A stretch of DNA of 64,000 nt from assembly GCA_005792285.1 (NCBI GenBank), contig SXSI01000019.1:1-64000 (forward strand), written 5' to 3'. The translations under genes were made by a program, and so were the position numbers. The stretch is from Bacteroidota bacterium. GTDB taxonomy: Bacteria > Bacteroidota > Ignavibacteria > UBA10030 > UBA8401. The notes below the pieces were generated by a model. It was not told the origin of the DNA. It did not search any database and saw nothing but the letters and a program-made list of their open reading frames with translations. Positions 29,998-39,935 of the stretch are shown here, in pieces. Position 1 is the stretch's first letter; each line of letters opens with the position of its first letter.

Positions 29998-31340
29998 AAA
30001 GCTTTGATGTTGTAATTGTTGGAGGTGGAGTAAGTGGTCTTTCTGCTGCAGTTTACCTTTCTAATAAAAATTATAAAGTTGCGCTAGTTGAACAAAATAG
30101 AATACTTGGTGGACGAACTAATTCTTTTATAAATAATAAATTTGGTGATGAAGTTGATAATGGCCAACATGTAATGATGGGATGTTATTTTGATACGCTT
30201 AATTATCTTCGTTTGATTGGTGCAATTGATGGTTGTTATATACAACAAAAACTTTCAATTGTTTTCAGATTAAAAAATAATAAAGAATTTAAATTGCAAG
30301 CTTCAAATTTACCTTCTCCATTTCACATTCTAACTGGAATTCTTAGATTAAAGGAATTCACATTTTCCGAAAAAATATCTCTTATTAAAGTTGGGTTAGT
30401 TATTAAAAATATTAATACCAATGATAATTATTTACAAAATCTTACAGTTGAAGATTGGTTAAACTCTTTAAATCAAACGGAGAAATTAAAAAAGTACATT
30501 TGGAATATTATTTCTATTGCGACATTAAATGAAAGTACAAAAAATGTTTCTGCATTATTGTTCCTCAAAATTTTGAAAGAAATATTTTTTGGGAAGAAGT
30601 CAAATTCAGCAATGATTATTCCGCGAAATGGATTATCAAAGTTATTTGTAGAAAAAGGGATTTCATTTATTGAAGAAAATGGAGGAGGAGTTTTTAACCA
30701 AACTGAAATTACTAATTATAAAATTAAAAGGAATGAAATATCAGAAGTATCACTTTCTAATAAAGTGAAACTATCTACAAAAGGGTTGATTTTAACAATT
30801 CCATATTATGCAATAAAGAATAATCCTATTAATATATTTTATCCTAAAATAGATTTTAATAAGCATTTTATTTCATCTGCAATTATAACGATTCATTTGT
30901 GGTTTGAAGGTAAATGGTTGAATGAGAAATTTGTGGCTTTAGTTGATTCACCACTTCATTGGATATTTAACCACTCAGCTATAAAAGAAGATTATTCTCA
31001 ATCAAGGCAATATATTTCGATTGTAATAAGTGGCGCAAATTTATTAATATCAAAATCAAAATCTGAAATATTTAATATGACAATCAAAGAATTAGAAAAA
31101 TTCTATCCAGCCTCAAAAAACCATAAACTTCTTGATTGGAAAGTAATAAAAGAAAAGAGAGCTACATTTTCACCAACAATTGGATTGGATAAATGGCGAC
31201 CTTCAGCAATTACAAAAATGGAAAATGTATTTCTCGCAGGTGATTGGACAGATACACAGCTTCCGGCAACAATTGAGGGGGGAATAAAAAGTGGATTTAT
31301 CGCAGCAAAGTTATTTGAAGAAAAAGTTACTACTTACTAA
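29976..31340 (+). CDS. hpnE: Hydroxysqualene dehydroxylase HpnE (FAD-dependent)
   Basis: 454 aa; VVIVGGGVSGLSAAVYLSNKNYKVALVEQNRILGGRTNSF, C-terminal FLAGDWTDTQLPATIEGGIKSGFIAA. TTG start inferred, exact start uncertain. Confidence 0.9.
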   Translation: MLVEKSIESFDVVIVGGGVSGLSAAVYLSNKNYKVALVEQNRILGGRTNSFINNKFGDEVDNGQHVMMGCYFDTLNYLRLIGAIDGCYIQQKLSIVFRLKNNKEFKLQASNLPSPFHILTGILRLKEFTFSEKISLIKVGLVIKNINTNDNYLQNLTVEDWLNSLNQTEKLKKYIWNIISIATLNESTKNVSALLFLKILKEIFFGKKSNSAMIIPRNGLSKLFVEKGISFIEENGGGVFNQTEITNYKIKRNEISEVSLSNKVKLSTKGLILTIPYYAIKNNPINIFYPKIDFNKHFISSAIITIHLWFEGKWLNEKFVALVDSPLHWIFNHSAIKEDYSQSRQYISIVISGANLLISKSKSEIFNMTIKELEKFYPASKNHKLLDWKVIKEKRATFSPTIGLDKWRPSAITKMENVFLAGDWTDTQLPATIEGGIKSGFIAAKLFEEKVTTY

Positions 31341-32625
31341 TTTTTATATCTTTATTAATTGAAATTAGTTTTTTTATAATTTCAAGTTGATGACTTGAAG
31401 CCTTTGCACTAATTATAATATTATCCTCTGTATAATCCCTTTTTAAAACTTCAACAATATCATATAACTTTCCTAAAATACTTTGTTCATTCATCGGTAG
31501 TGTAATTTTAATTTTAGTAAATGATGCATTAATTGTATTAGAAATTATTTTTTGCAAAACCGAAAAATTTATTCCTTTTGAAGCCGAAATGGAAACGGAT
31601 GGTGAATAGATTCTTTGATACTCTTTTAATAATGCTTTATCCGACATCAAATCTATCTTATTAAAAATATAAATAACTGGAGTATTAACAACTTCAAGCT
31701 CATTTAAAGTTTCATTTACAGTTTTAATTTGATCAATTGCTTGAGAGCTGGAACTATCCACAACGTGTAAAATAAAATCTGCTTCACAAACTTCTTCCAA
31801 TGTACTTTGAAAAGAGGCAACAAGATGATGAGGTAGCTTTCTAATAAATCCAACAGTGTCCGTCAGTAAAATATTTGTTGATGGTGAAATTTCTACAGTG
31901 CGAGTTGTAGTGTCGAGTGTTGCAAAAAGTCGGTTTTCAACAAACACATCGGAATTTGAAAGTGCGTTTAACAAAGTTGATTTGCCTGCATTTGTGTAAC
32001 CAACAAGTGCAACTTTAATAATATCTTTTCTACGTTTTCTCTGAGTTGCTCTCTGCAATTTAATTTGCTCAAGTTTTTTCTTAAGAACTGAAATTCTCTC
32101 GCGTGCAAGTCGGCGATCTGTTTCAATTTGCGTTTCCCCAGGTCCTTTTGTTCCAACTCCACCATATTGTTTTGACAAGTGAGTCCATAATCTTGTGAGA
32201 CGGGGAAGTAGATATTCAAGTTGAGCGAGTTCAACTTGTGTTCTTGCTTCGCTGGATTTGGCACGTTTTGCAAAGATGTCTAAAATTAATCCACTTCTAT
32301 CAATTACTTTTACATCCAATTCTTCTTCCAAATTTCGTGCTTGTCCCGGTGATAAATCATCATCAATAATTATTAGCGAAATATTTTCAGATTGAGCAAG
32401 CGATTTAATTTCTGCAACTTTACCTTTACCAACATAGGTTGCCGGCTCAATGCGATCTCGTTCCTGAATTATCCGATGTAATACATCCGCTCCAGCAGTG
32501 TCTGCAAGCAAAGTTAATTCATCCAAATGTTCTTTTACAACATTTACAGGATTGTGATAAGTTGCGACAGCCACTGCAATTGATTTTTCACGATTAACTT
32601 GTTCAATATCAATTAGTTTTTTCAT
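31330..32625 (-). CDS. hflX: GTPase HflX
   Basis: 431 aa; NLEEELDVKVIDRSGLILDIFAKRAKSSEARTQVELAQLEYLLPRL, GPGETQIETDRR, G1 VGYTNAGKSTLLN, DTVGFIRKLPHHLVASFQSTLEE. Confidence 0.97.
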   Translation of the reverse strand: MKKLIDIEQVNREKSIAVAVATYHNPVNVVKEHLDELTLLADTAGADVLHRIIQERDRIEPATYVGKGKVAEIKSLAQSENISLIIIDDDLSPGQARNLEEELDVKVIDRSGLILDIFAKRAKSSEARTQVELAQLEYLLPRLTRLWTHLSKQYGGVGTKGPGETQIETDRRLARERISVLKKKLEQIKLQRATQRKRRKDIIKVALVGYTNAGKSTLLNALSNSDVFVENRLFATLDTTTRTVEISPSTNILLTDTVGFIRKLPHHLVASFQSTLEEVCEADFILHVVDSSSSQAIDQIKTVNETLNELEVVNTPVIYIFNKIDLMSDKALLKEYQRIYSPSVSISASKGINFSVLQKIISNTINASFTKIKITLPMNEQSILGKLYDIVEVLKRDYTEDNIIISAKASSHQLEIIKKLISINKDIKISK

Positions 32626-34723
32626 TATCCTTTTTCTTTCTTGAAACCAAAGTTTCGACTACCAAAAATATTAATGCAAATAAAATACATTCTCTCCACA
32701 ACTCTCTGCCATTTCTTTCTTCAGAAATAAGAGAAGCAATATTTATATTTGATTGTATAATAGAAATATTATTTTCATTTGCGCCAAGTCGAATTAATAA
32801 TTTTTTAACATCATTTTTATCCGCAACTTTTCCATCAGATTCAAGTTTATTAATATTTCCACAAATATATGTTAATAAAACATTTTTATTTTCAATTAAA
32901 TAAAAACCGGGAAGAGAAATCATTTCTTTGCTTATATCGCTTATAATTCCATTATTATTTCTTCTACTATTAGCACTTAAATTAAATTTAACTCCATTAT
33001 TAGTTGAAATTAAAATAGCTCTCAAATTAGTTTCATTTTTTTGTGGAATTATTATTGTTGATGATTCTCCTGCAATTAGTGAAACTGGTTGACTAAAAGT
33101 TGATGATGCAGCATATAAACTTGTTTGAATAAGTAGTGGTACAAAAAGTGATTTTAAATTGAAATCCGAAAATGGCTCTTCAAATGGAGCTGTAAATATT
33201 AATAATTTACCATTCTTATTTTTTACTTCTGCAAGAAATGGAGTCCCTGTTGAAAGTTGTATTATTGGATATAAGTTTGTTTGAGATGGCAATGGAATGA
33301 AATATTCAAATTCCGGGGAATCAATATTATTCAGTTTATTATTTTGTTCATTCTCGAACATTCCATTTATAATTGGATGCGATTCGTCAAAAGAAGTTAT
33401 TTTTGCCGGAGTTGAAAGTTGTACACTTTGAGATGATTTAATTTGTAATGCAGAAAGCAAACTATTGAAAATATTATCATTCTTTTCCGAAGGAAAAATA
33501 ACTACTCCTTTTCCCTGATTAAGATAATTATCGATTTTCGAATATTGCTCATTAATTAAATTATTATCTGCATTAATAAATAAAATATCTGAGTTCGCTA
33601 ACTGTCGTTCATCAAGTATTGAAGATGATTTTTGAAAGATAAATGGTTTGGTACCATCATCAGTTGAAGATGATAATGCAAATGGAATTGAATTTTGTAT
33701 AGTTGAATAATATAAAATATTCGATTGTGTCGGTACATTAATTGTAAAGTAATAAACATCATCGGCTTCGAATTGATCGTTTTCTATTTCGATTTTAGCT
33801 TTGTATGAACCACCAGCTTCCGGAGTAAACCCGAAATCAATAATTGAAGTTGAATTTGCCGGAATCGAAATTAGTTGCTGTTGAACTCTTTTATCATTAA
33901 CCGAGAGATATGAAATTATTGAACCACTATTTTCGTTTCCGTAGTTTTTAAATTTAGCTTGTAATTGAATTGGTTTATTCTGTTGTATTATTGAATTACC
34001 AATTAAAACTGTATCAACAGAAAAATTATTAAATCCTTTATCAGAAAGGGGAGTGAAGAAAAAAGAAGTCTTATCCTGAAAAAGTTTTTCCTCTTTCTCA
34101 GAATTTAATTTAAGTGTAGTTAATTGCTGGTCGGTTATTATATAAATTTCTTGTAATGTATTTGGATGTTCAGCTAAAAGTTTTGCTGCAACTTTACAAG
34201 CTTCTTCAATTGTAGAGTGGTGAAATTTTGGAATAGTTTTATTAATAATTTCACGCAACCTTTTTTTATCGTAAACTAACTTTGGTGTTGTCGCATCCGG
34301 AAATTCTGAAAGTCGAAGAATGAATGCACCATCGTTTTCCTTCATTTGATCAACAATTTCAATTCCCTTATTTCTTGCCTGCTTCATCAATTCCCCATTT
34401 GAATTAATTACAGACATACTGTATGTGTCATCCAAAATAATTACAATTCGTGCTGGAGGAGTTGAACCAAACATTGCATATGATCCTTTTAGTGTCGGTT
34501 GGGAAAAAGCAAATACGATAAAAATAATTATTAATATTCTAATTAGAAGAAGTAACAATTGTTTTAATTTTAATTTCTGAATTGCAGTTTTCTGCAATTC
34601 CTTTAAAAATCTAACTGAACTGAAATTAATTACAGTTGGTTTTTGAAGATTTATTAAATGTAGAACTATTGGAATTGTTGCGGCTAATAAACCAAAAAGT
34701 GCAAGTGGATTTAAAAAGGTCAT
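32609..34723 (-). CDS. BatA N-terminal domain / VWA-type membrane protein
   Basis: 704 aa; MTFLNPLALFGLLAATIPIVLHLINLQKPTVINFSSVRFLKELQ (BatA double-TM motif), IVIILDDTYSMSV (MIDAS-like DDTYS), C-terminal TM. Confidence 0.88.
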   Translation of the reverse strand: MTFLNPLALFGLLAATIPIVLHLINLQKPTVINFSSVRFLKELQKTAIQKLKLKQLLLLLIRILIIIFIVFAFSQPTLKGSYAMFGSTPPARIVIILDDTYSMSVINSNGELMKQARNKGIEIVDQMKENDGAFILRLSEFPDATTPKLVYDKKRLREIINKTIPKFHHSTIEEACKVAAKLLAEHPNTLQEIYIITDQQLTTLKLNSEKEEKLFQDKTSFFFTPLSDKGFNNFSVDTVLIGNSIIQQNKPIQLQAKFKNYGNENSGSIISYLSVNDKRVQQQLISIPANSTSIIDFGFTPEAGGSYKAKIEIENDQFEADDVYYFTINVPTQSNILYYSTIQNSIPFALSSSTDDGTKPFIFQKSSSILDERQLANSDILFINADNNLINEQYSKIDNYLNQGKGVVIFPSEKNDNIFNSLLSALQIKSSQSVQLSTPAKITSFDESHPIINGMFENEQNNKLNNIDSPEFEYFIPLPSQTNLYPIIQLSTGTPFLAEVKNKNGKLLIFTAPFEEPFSDFNLKSLFVPLLIQTSLYAASSTFSQPVSLIAGESSTIIIPQKNETNLRAILISTNNGVKFNLSANSRRNNNGIISDISKEMISLPGFYLIENKNVLLTYICGNINKLESDGKVADKNDVKKLLIRLGANENNISIIQSNINIASLISEERNGRELWRECILFALIFLVVETLVSRKKKDNEKTN

Positions 34724-34738
34724 TAATTTTTATCTGTG

Positions 34739-34820
34739 TGCCGAGAGGGGGACTCGAACCCCCATGTCTTGCGACACTAGCTCCTAAGGCTAGCGTGTCT
34801 GCCAATTTCACCATCTCGGC
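34739..34820 (-). tRNA. tRNA-Leu(TAG)
   Basis: Reverse complement GCCGAGATGGTGAAATTGGCAGACACGCTAGCCTTAGGAGCTAGTGTCGCAAGACATGGGGGTTCGAGTCCCCCTCTCGGCA; anticodon TAG (34784-34786); long variable arm. Confidence 0.93.
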
Positions 34821-34852
34821 TAATCTGTGAAAATAGGATAATCTTGCTAAAA

Positions 34853-34884
34853 ATAAAAAAAGGGAGATTGTAAAATCTCCCTTT
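34853..34884 (-). terminator. Rho-independent terminator for the SGNH lipoprotein gene
   Basis: AAAGGGAGAT-tgtaaa-ATCTCCCTTT hairpin (34859-34884) flanked by an A-run at lower coordinates, which is a U-tract on the minus strand. Confidence 0.7.
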
Positions 34885-34906
34885 AAATTAGAATAAAAAG
34901 CTGAAA

Positions 34907-36253
34907 TTACTGAATCGGATGTTTCTTTAATGATTCACTAATTGAGATTAACATTTCTTTTTTTCGTTGTGGAGTTATTTCTGTGGAAACTCCTGTTGCA
35001 ACTATATAGCTTCCTGGTAAAAGGGAAATATCAACTAACTGTAAATTTGCATTCCATTTTTCATTAATAATTTTTATCATTTCGTTCGCAAGTATTCCTT
35101 GTCCGCGTGTTGAAGGATGAAATCCATCCAAACTAAAAATTCCACCTGTAAAATAATCGGCAGTTAAAGTTAGTCCATTAGTTTTATAACCATTCTTTTT
35201 AGTTTCATTAAAGGATGTATAAATATCGAGCAAAAGAAATCCTTTACGATCAGCTTCACGTTTAATAATTTTATTATATTCAATAATTACATTTCTCAAC
35301 TTAATTACTTCTTCAACATCAAGAACAGATATATCACTAATTGGATTACCCGGAGCCATTCCTTTTCCACCTAAAGCTTCGCTCGCTCCATAAAGTGTAA
35401 TAAGAATACTGTCAATCGGTTGAAGTTTTATTTGGCCACTATTTGTAGTTATATAAACTTTTTGCAAACCAAGTGAATTTTTTAAAGTCGAGCCAACTGT
35501 TGTAAAAAATGGAACAGCGGTAATATCAGGAATGTTTCCAACGAGTACTTTAATTTTTCCATCGTTGAGTTTTGCAATACTATCTACCATTTGTTTGTAC
35601 CAAACATCGAATGTTGCAATTGGAGTAAATTCACAATCGACAGAACCGCCATTTAATCCATAATGAAGTGCATCATTATTTCCAATCCATAAAGTCATAA
35701 ATGTTGGTTTTAAAATTTTTGCTTGTTGAAATTGTGTTCCTTTTCCTCGAAGAATTTCTGTATACATAATATTAGTTTGCTTTCTTTGTCCGGGACGAGG
35801 ATTATATAATTCAGAAGTTTCAGTTGAAGAAGCATTTAAAATATCATAAAGTCGAGCACCGGGAATTCCAAGATTATTATATGGAAGTGCAATATTTGGA
35901 TTTTTGATACTTCCGCGTTTTGGATTTACACGAGTAAGAAAAGGGGATACTGAAACAATTTCAACTCTTCCACCGGAACCTGGTTCTGAATAAATTGGTT
36001 GTGTAAAATTTTCTGTTGCAATTCCGGCTTGCTGTCTTATTAACGAAACAAAATTTGTAACCTGTCCGGATTCATAAACAGCATTTCCTTGAACGCCGGC
36101 AGTAACACTATTTCCGATTGAAACAAAATTTGTAAAATCTGCAGTTCCCCATAAATCTTTTCCTGGTAATATTGGTGCAGTTAATTCGCTTCTATCTGTA
36201 CATCCCGAATTAAAAATAGTTATAAATAAAATTATTGATAAAATATTTTTCAT
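34907..36253 (-). CDS. SGNH/GDSL hydrolase family lipoprotein
   Basis: 448 aa; lipobox FNSGC; block I FVSIGNSVTAG, LWIGNNDAL, C-terminal LDGFHPSTRGQGILANEMI. Confidence 0.87.
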   Translation of the reverse strand: MKNILSIILFITIFNSGCTDRSELTAPILPGKDLWGTADFTNFVSIGNSVTAGVQGNAVYESGQVTNFVSLIRQQAGIATENFTQPIYSEPGSGGRVEIVSVSPFLTRVNPKRGSIKNPNIALPYNNLGIPGARLYDILNASSTETSELYNPRPGQRKQTNIMYTEILRGKGTQFQQAKILKPTFMTLWIGNNDALHYGLNGGSVDCEFTPIATFDVWYKQMVDSIAKLNDGKIKVLVGNIPDITAVPFFTTVGSTLKNSLGLQKVYITTNSGQIKLQPIDSILITLYGASEALGGKGMAPGNPISDISVLDVEEVIKLRNVIIEYNKIIKREADRKGFLLLDIYTSFNETKKNGYKTNGLTLTADYFTGGIFSLDGFHPSTRGQGILANEMIKIINEKWNANLQLVDISLLPGSYIVATGVSTEITPQRKKEMLISISESLKKHPIQ

Positions 36254-36262
36254 AAATAACTC

Positions 36263-37498
36263 CTATAAATTATATTGAAGTGAAATTGATCCGACCGAAG
36301 CGTATGAATTATAAACTCCTTCAAAACCTTTTCTTCCTCGGAAGTCAACTAAATTTTTTCCATCTGTTTTTACTTCGCTTCCACGAACCCACATAAATGC
36401 TGCATCAAGTTTTAAATTTTCTGTTAGATTTGTAGAAAATCCTGCTGTGTAACAAATTCTATTTGCATCTGGTAAAGTTGGATCAATCCATTCAACTGGA
36501 ACTGGAGTGGCATCGTAAATTAAACCCCCTCTAATTTGATATGATTCAAAATCATACTCGGCACCAACTTTTAATATTCCGGTATTTGTGTACATTCTTG
36601 GAATTTTCATATCTGCAACTTTTTTAAAATCAGCAATTAAAGTATCCATAACATCCCAGCCAACAAGTTGATATTCTGTTGAAATTAAAAAAGTTGGATT
36701 AAACTGATAAGATGCACCAATGTGAAGATTCCACGGAGCTGTAAAATCTGCTGTGAATGCTTCGTTTGGTAGAAAATTATTTAATGTTTTAGCAATTGAT
36801 GAGGAAGTATCTGAAGTAGCAGTTCCTTGTAATTGAAAATCAACTTGTGATCGATAGTTTAATCCAAATTTAATTTCTGGAGAAAGCTCGTATAATAATC
36901 CAACTGAATAAGCAGCTGCGTCATCTGAACCTTCGAGTGAAACTAAAGTTTCTCCTTCAATGTTTGCAGCACCAATAAAATCTTGCATTCTGTTTAAAAC
37001 AAAAGAAGCTTTCGCTAAACTAAAAGTTGCTCCAATCGATAAATTATCCATAGGAGAATATCCAGCGCCGAGAGTAAAGAAAAAAGTTTGAAGGTCAGTA
37101 TCGGTAACTAAAGATTTTCCTGGCCATTCTTTTCCCCAATCGATCCCTAGACCATATTGGTTATTTACTCCGATACCAATTCCGAGATCACCAAATTTTG
37201 TTGTACCATAAAAAGTAATTGGCGTGTAAGTTTTATTTTTTGCTTTGTATTCAGTTATCTGTGGCGAAATTCCACGAAATGAAGTTGTTGGCATAATAAA
37301 AACTCCACCACCATAAATCATTGTTCCTGAAAGTTTAGATAACCCAGCAGGATTAAAAAAAAGTGTTGAAGGATCGTTTGCTAAAGAAACAAATGCTCCC
37401 CCAAAACCAACTGCACGTGAACCATGTTCGTTAAGTTGAAATCCCGATGAAAATAATACCGATGTTGAAAATAAAAATGTAAATATTAATTTGTTCAC
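36263..37498 (-). CDS. OmpP1/FadL/TodX family outer membrane transport protein
   Basis: 411 aa; FQLNEHGSRAVGFGGAFVSLANDPSTLFFNPAGLSKLSGT, GIGVNNQYGLGIDW. Confidence 0.93.
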   Translation of the reverse strand: MNKLIFTFLFSTSVLFSSGFQLNEHGSRAVGFGGAFVSLANDPSTLFFNPAGLSKLSGTMIYGGGVFIMPTTSFRGISPQITEYKAKNKTYTPITFYGTTKFGDLGIGIGVNNQYGLGIDWGKEWPGKSLVTDTDLQTFFFTLGAGYSPMDNLSIGATFSLAKASFVLNRMQDFIGAANIEGETLVSLEGSDDAAAYSVGLLYELSPEIKFGLNYRSQVDFQLQGTATSDTSSSIAKTLNNFLPNEAFTADFTAPWNLHIGASYQFNPTFLISTEYQLVGWDVMDTLIADFKKVADMKIPRMYTNTGILKVGAEYDFESYQIRGGLIYDATPVPVEWIDPTLPDANRICYTAGFSTNLTENLKLDAAFMWVRGSEVKTDGKNLVDFRGRKGFEGVYNSYASVGSISLQYNL

Positions 37499-37509
37499 TT
37501 ATTCTCCGT

Positions 37510-39804
37510 TTAAAAATTATATGAAAGTGTTGCTAATGCGCGTCTTTGTAAAACCGAACCACCCAAAATTTGGTAATGTTTTTTATTAAATAAATTTGCA
37601 ACATTTATTCCAAATTTAGTATTATCTGCAAAATTATATGATGCAGCTAAATCAATCAAAGTATAAGTTTCGATTTCACCATTATAAATTCCTGCAGCCC
37701 ATTCATAACCTGGTACATGTTTAACTCTTAATCCAGCATCTACATCTTTACTGAAAATATAACTAACTCCAAAATTAGCACGCCACTTTGGTGTATTTGG
37801 AAGTAAAAAATCTCCCTTTGCTTTTTCTAAAATTTCAAAATTAAAACTAGAATAATTCGCTTCCAATTTTAATTCTTTACTTGGGAAATAATTTAATCCC
37901 ACTTCAAAACCCCATTCATTTACTTCTCCAGCACTTCCGTAAGACCAAATTGTGCGTCTTTTATCTGTGAAGTAAGCTTCAGCAACTCCATCAACAACAA
38001 ATCTTGGATTTACTCCCGGAGCAAGATCAGTAACAAAATCACTCATAACATTATAATAAGAATCAAAAGTGATAAATAGTTGATTGTCGTAAATTCCTGA
38101 ATAACCAATTTCAAATCCTTTTATTTTTTCAACTGGGAGCTCTATATTTGGTTTTTGCGGATAGGGAATTGGACCAGTTTGATCTTTTAAACTTACAATC
38201 CCATCTGGTTCGGCCATATTTCCTAAATAGTAAAGTTGTTTGGTTGGATGTTTTACATTTAAATATTTTTCGGCATAATTTGGTGCTTGAAATGCTTCGT
38301 TGTAAGTTGCTCTGAAATTATGTGCTTTAGAATGTGAATATACAACTGCAATTTTTGGAGAAATTTGCGCTGGATGAACATCTCCCCAATCTAATCTTGT
38401 AGCTGCTACAACTTTAAATTGGTTATTCACTTTCCATTCTATTTGACCAAAAGTTCCAATGGATTGATCGTCAATTTTTTTATTCATCAACGATCCTTTG
38501 GTATCAATTTGAATTGTTCTGCGAGATCCACCTATTACAAAAAATAAATCTTCCCCAAATGTGAAAGATTTTTGCATTTCAAAATGATTAACAGTTGCAT
38601 CTTGAAATAAATCTAAACCAGTTGATAAAGATTTTTCAGGTTTGTCGTTAAATCTATTGTTAGAATAAAACATGACATTAAAATTTCCCATTGAATAATT
38701 TAATCTTCCCCATGGTTTTGATGCTTGTTGAACTTGAACACGACCAATTCCTGTTACAATCAATTCTCCTTCATTAATAGAAGTTCCACCTTCAACTGTT
38801 AAACGGCTTTCATCAGATGGTTCATAATCAACACGAATGGTTCCATATTGTGCTGTAACTTTATTTGTGAGTATTTGTATTAATTCAACATTTAAATCAC
38901 TCAATTTATATTCAAAATATTTTGCTGAATCTCGAGATTTACTTAAAGTTAGTCCTTCAAAACTTCCAATATTTATTTTGTAACTAATTTCATCTGTTAA
39001 AATATTTGCATGTCTGAAGTCAAATCTTTTTGCTCCCATTTCTCCAATTGCAACTGAAACATTATTTCCGAGCAATTCTTTTGGAGTTAAAGAAGTTATA
39101 TTCATAACACCATTATATGCATTTGCTCCGTAAAGTGCAGAACCGGGACCACGAACAAATTCGATTCTACCAAGTTCTTCAAGTGGAGCTGTAAGTCCCG
39201 ACCATTCAGTTGCTCCAAGAAATGCAGTTCCAAGATCACGACCATCAACTAAAATAAGAACACGACGATTTAGTGAACTGTTAAATCCGCGAGTGTTAAT
39301 ATTGAAATCAAATAATCCTGATTGTACTAAATCAACTCCCGGTTGCGTTTCAAGTAATTTTGGAAGTTGACCATGAGCTGCATAGCGTGCAATATCTTCA
39401 GCTTCCAAAACCGAAACAGCAGCAGGTGCCTCAGTAATTCTTTCTGGACGTAACGAAACCCCAAGAACTGTAACTTCACCAACTTGTACAGCATCGCTTT
39501 TTAATGTGCATGTAAAAATTGTGGATTCATTTGGATTGATATTAATAAGTTGCTCGATTGTTTTACTACCAACCGAGGAGACAACTAAAATATATTTTCC
39601 TGCGGGAATATTGGAAATTAAATAATTACCATCGACGTCTGTTGCAGAGCCATAAGAAGTTCCCTTTAATTGTACAGTAACATTTGGTGCGCCGGATTTA
39701 GTTTCAGAATCAATTACAACACCTTTAACAGTTCCACTTTCTTGTGAAAATAAATTAGCAGTTATAAATAAGATTAAAAAAGGAAGACATAATATTTTTT
39801 TCAT
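37510..39804 (-). CDS. TonB-dependent receptor with carboxypeptidase-like regulatory domain
   Basis: 764 aa; GTVKGVVIDSETKSGAPNVTVQLKGTSYGSATDVDGNYLISNIPAG, plug RVLILVDGRDLGTAFLG...IEFVRGPGSALYGANAYNGVMNI, C-terminal Phe. Confidence 0.94.
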   Translation of the reverse strand: MKKILCLPFLILFITANLFSQESGTVKGVVIDSETKSGAPNVTVQLKGTSYGSATDVDGNYLISNIPAGKYILVVSSVGSKTIEQLININPNESTIFTCTLKSDAVQVGEVTVLGVSLRPERITEAPAAVSVLEAEDIARYAAHGQLPKLLETQPGVDLVQSGLFDFNINTRGFNSSLNRRVLILVDGRDLGTAFLGATEWSGLTAPLEELGRIEFVRGPGSALYGANAYNGVMNITSLTPKELLGNNVSVAIGEMGAKRFDFRHANILTDEISYKINIGSFEGLTLSKSRDSAKYFEYKLSDLNVELIQILTNKVTAQYGTIRVDYEPSDESRLTVEGGTSINEGELIVTGIGRVQVQQASKPWGRLNYSMGNFNVMFYSNNRFNDKPEKSLSTGLDLFQDATVNHFEMQKSFTFGEDLFFVIGGSRRTIQIDTKGSLMNKKIDDQSIGTFGQIEWKVNNQFKVVAATRLDWGDVHPAQISPKIAVVYSHSKAHNFRATYNEAFQAPNYAEKYLNVKHPTKQLYYLGNMAEPDGIVSLKDQTGPIPYPQKPNIELPVEKIKGFEIGYSGIYDNQLFITFDSYYNVMSDFVTDLAPGVNPRFVVDGVAEAYFTDKRRTIWSYGSAGEVNEWGFEVGLNYFPSKELKLEANYSSFNFEILEKAKGDFLLPNTPKWRANFGVSYIFSKDVDAGLRVKHVPGYEWAAGIYNGEIETYTLIDLAASYNFADNTKFGINVANLFNKKHYQILGGSVLQRRALATLSYNF

Positions 39805-39855
39805 TTTTACTTTCTATTGTTAATAATCAATGAAGTCAAAATTTTGTTTTACTTT

Positions 39856-39892
39856 TAATAACAAACCCTGGCATCGCCAGGGTTTGTTATTA
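39856..39892 (-). terminator. Strong perfect hairpin, probable transcription terminator downstream of 39936-40769
   Basis: 17-bp perfect stem TAATAACAAACCCTGGC-atc-GCCAGGGTTTGTTATTA. Confidence 0.6.
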
Positions 39893-39935
39893 AATTAATC
39901 TCTTCTTTTAAAAAGCTAAAGAAGAAAATTTTATT

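Noticed and set aside
34636-34830. 64-aa plus-strand ORF (VPRGGLEPPCLATLAPKASVSANFTISANL)
   Set aside because: It runs through the antisense of tRNA-Leu; this peptide is a well-known artefact of translating tRNA genes. The overlapping minus-strand ORF 34626-34814 is rejected for the same reason.
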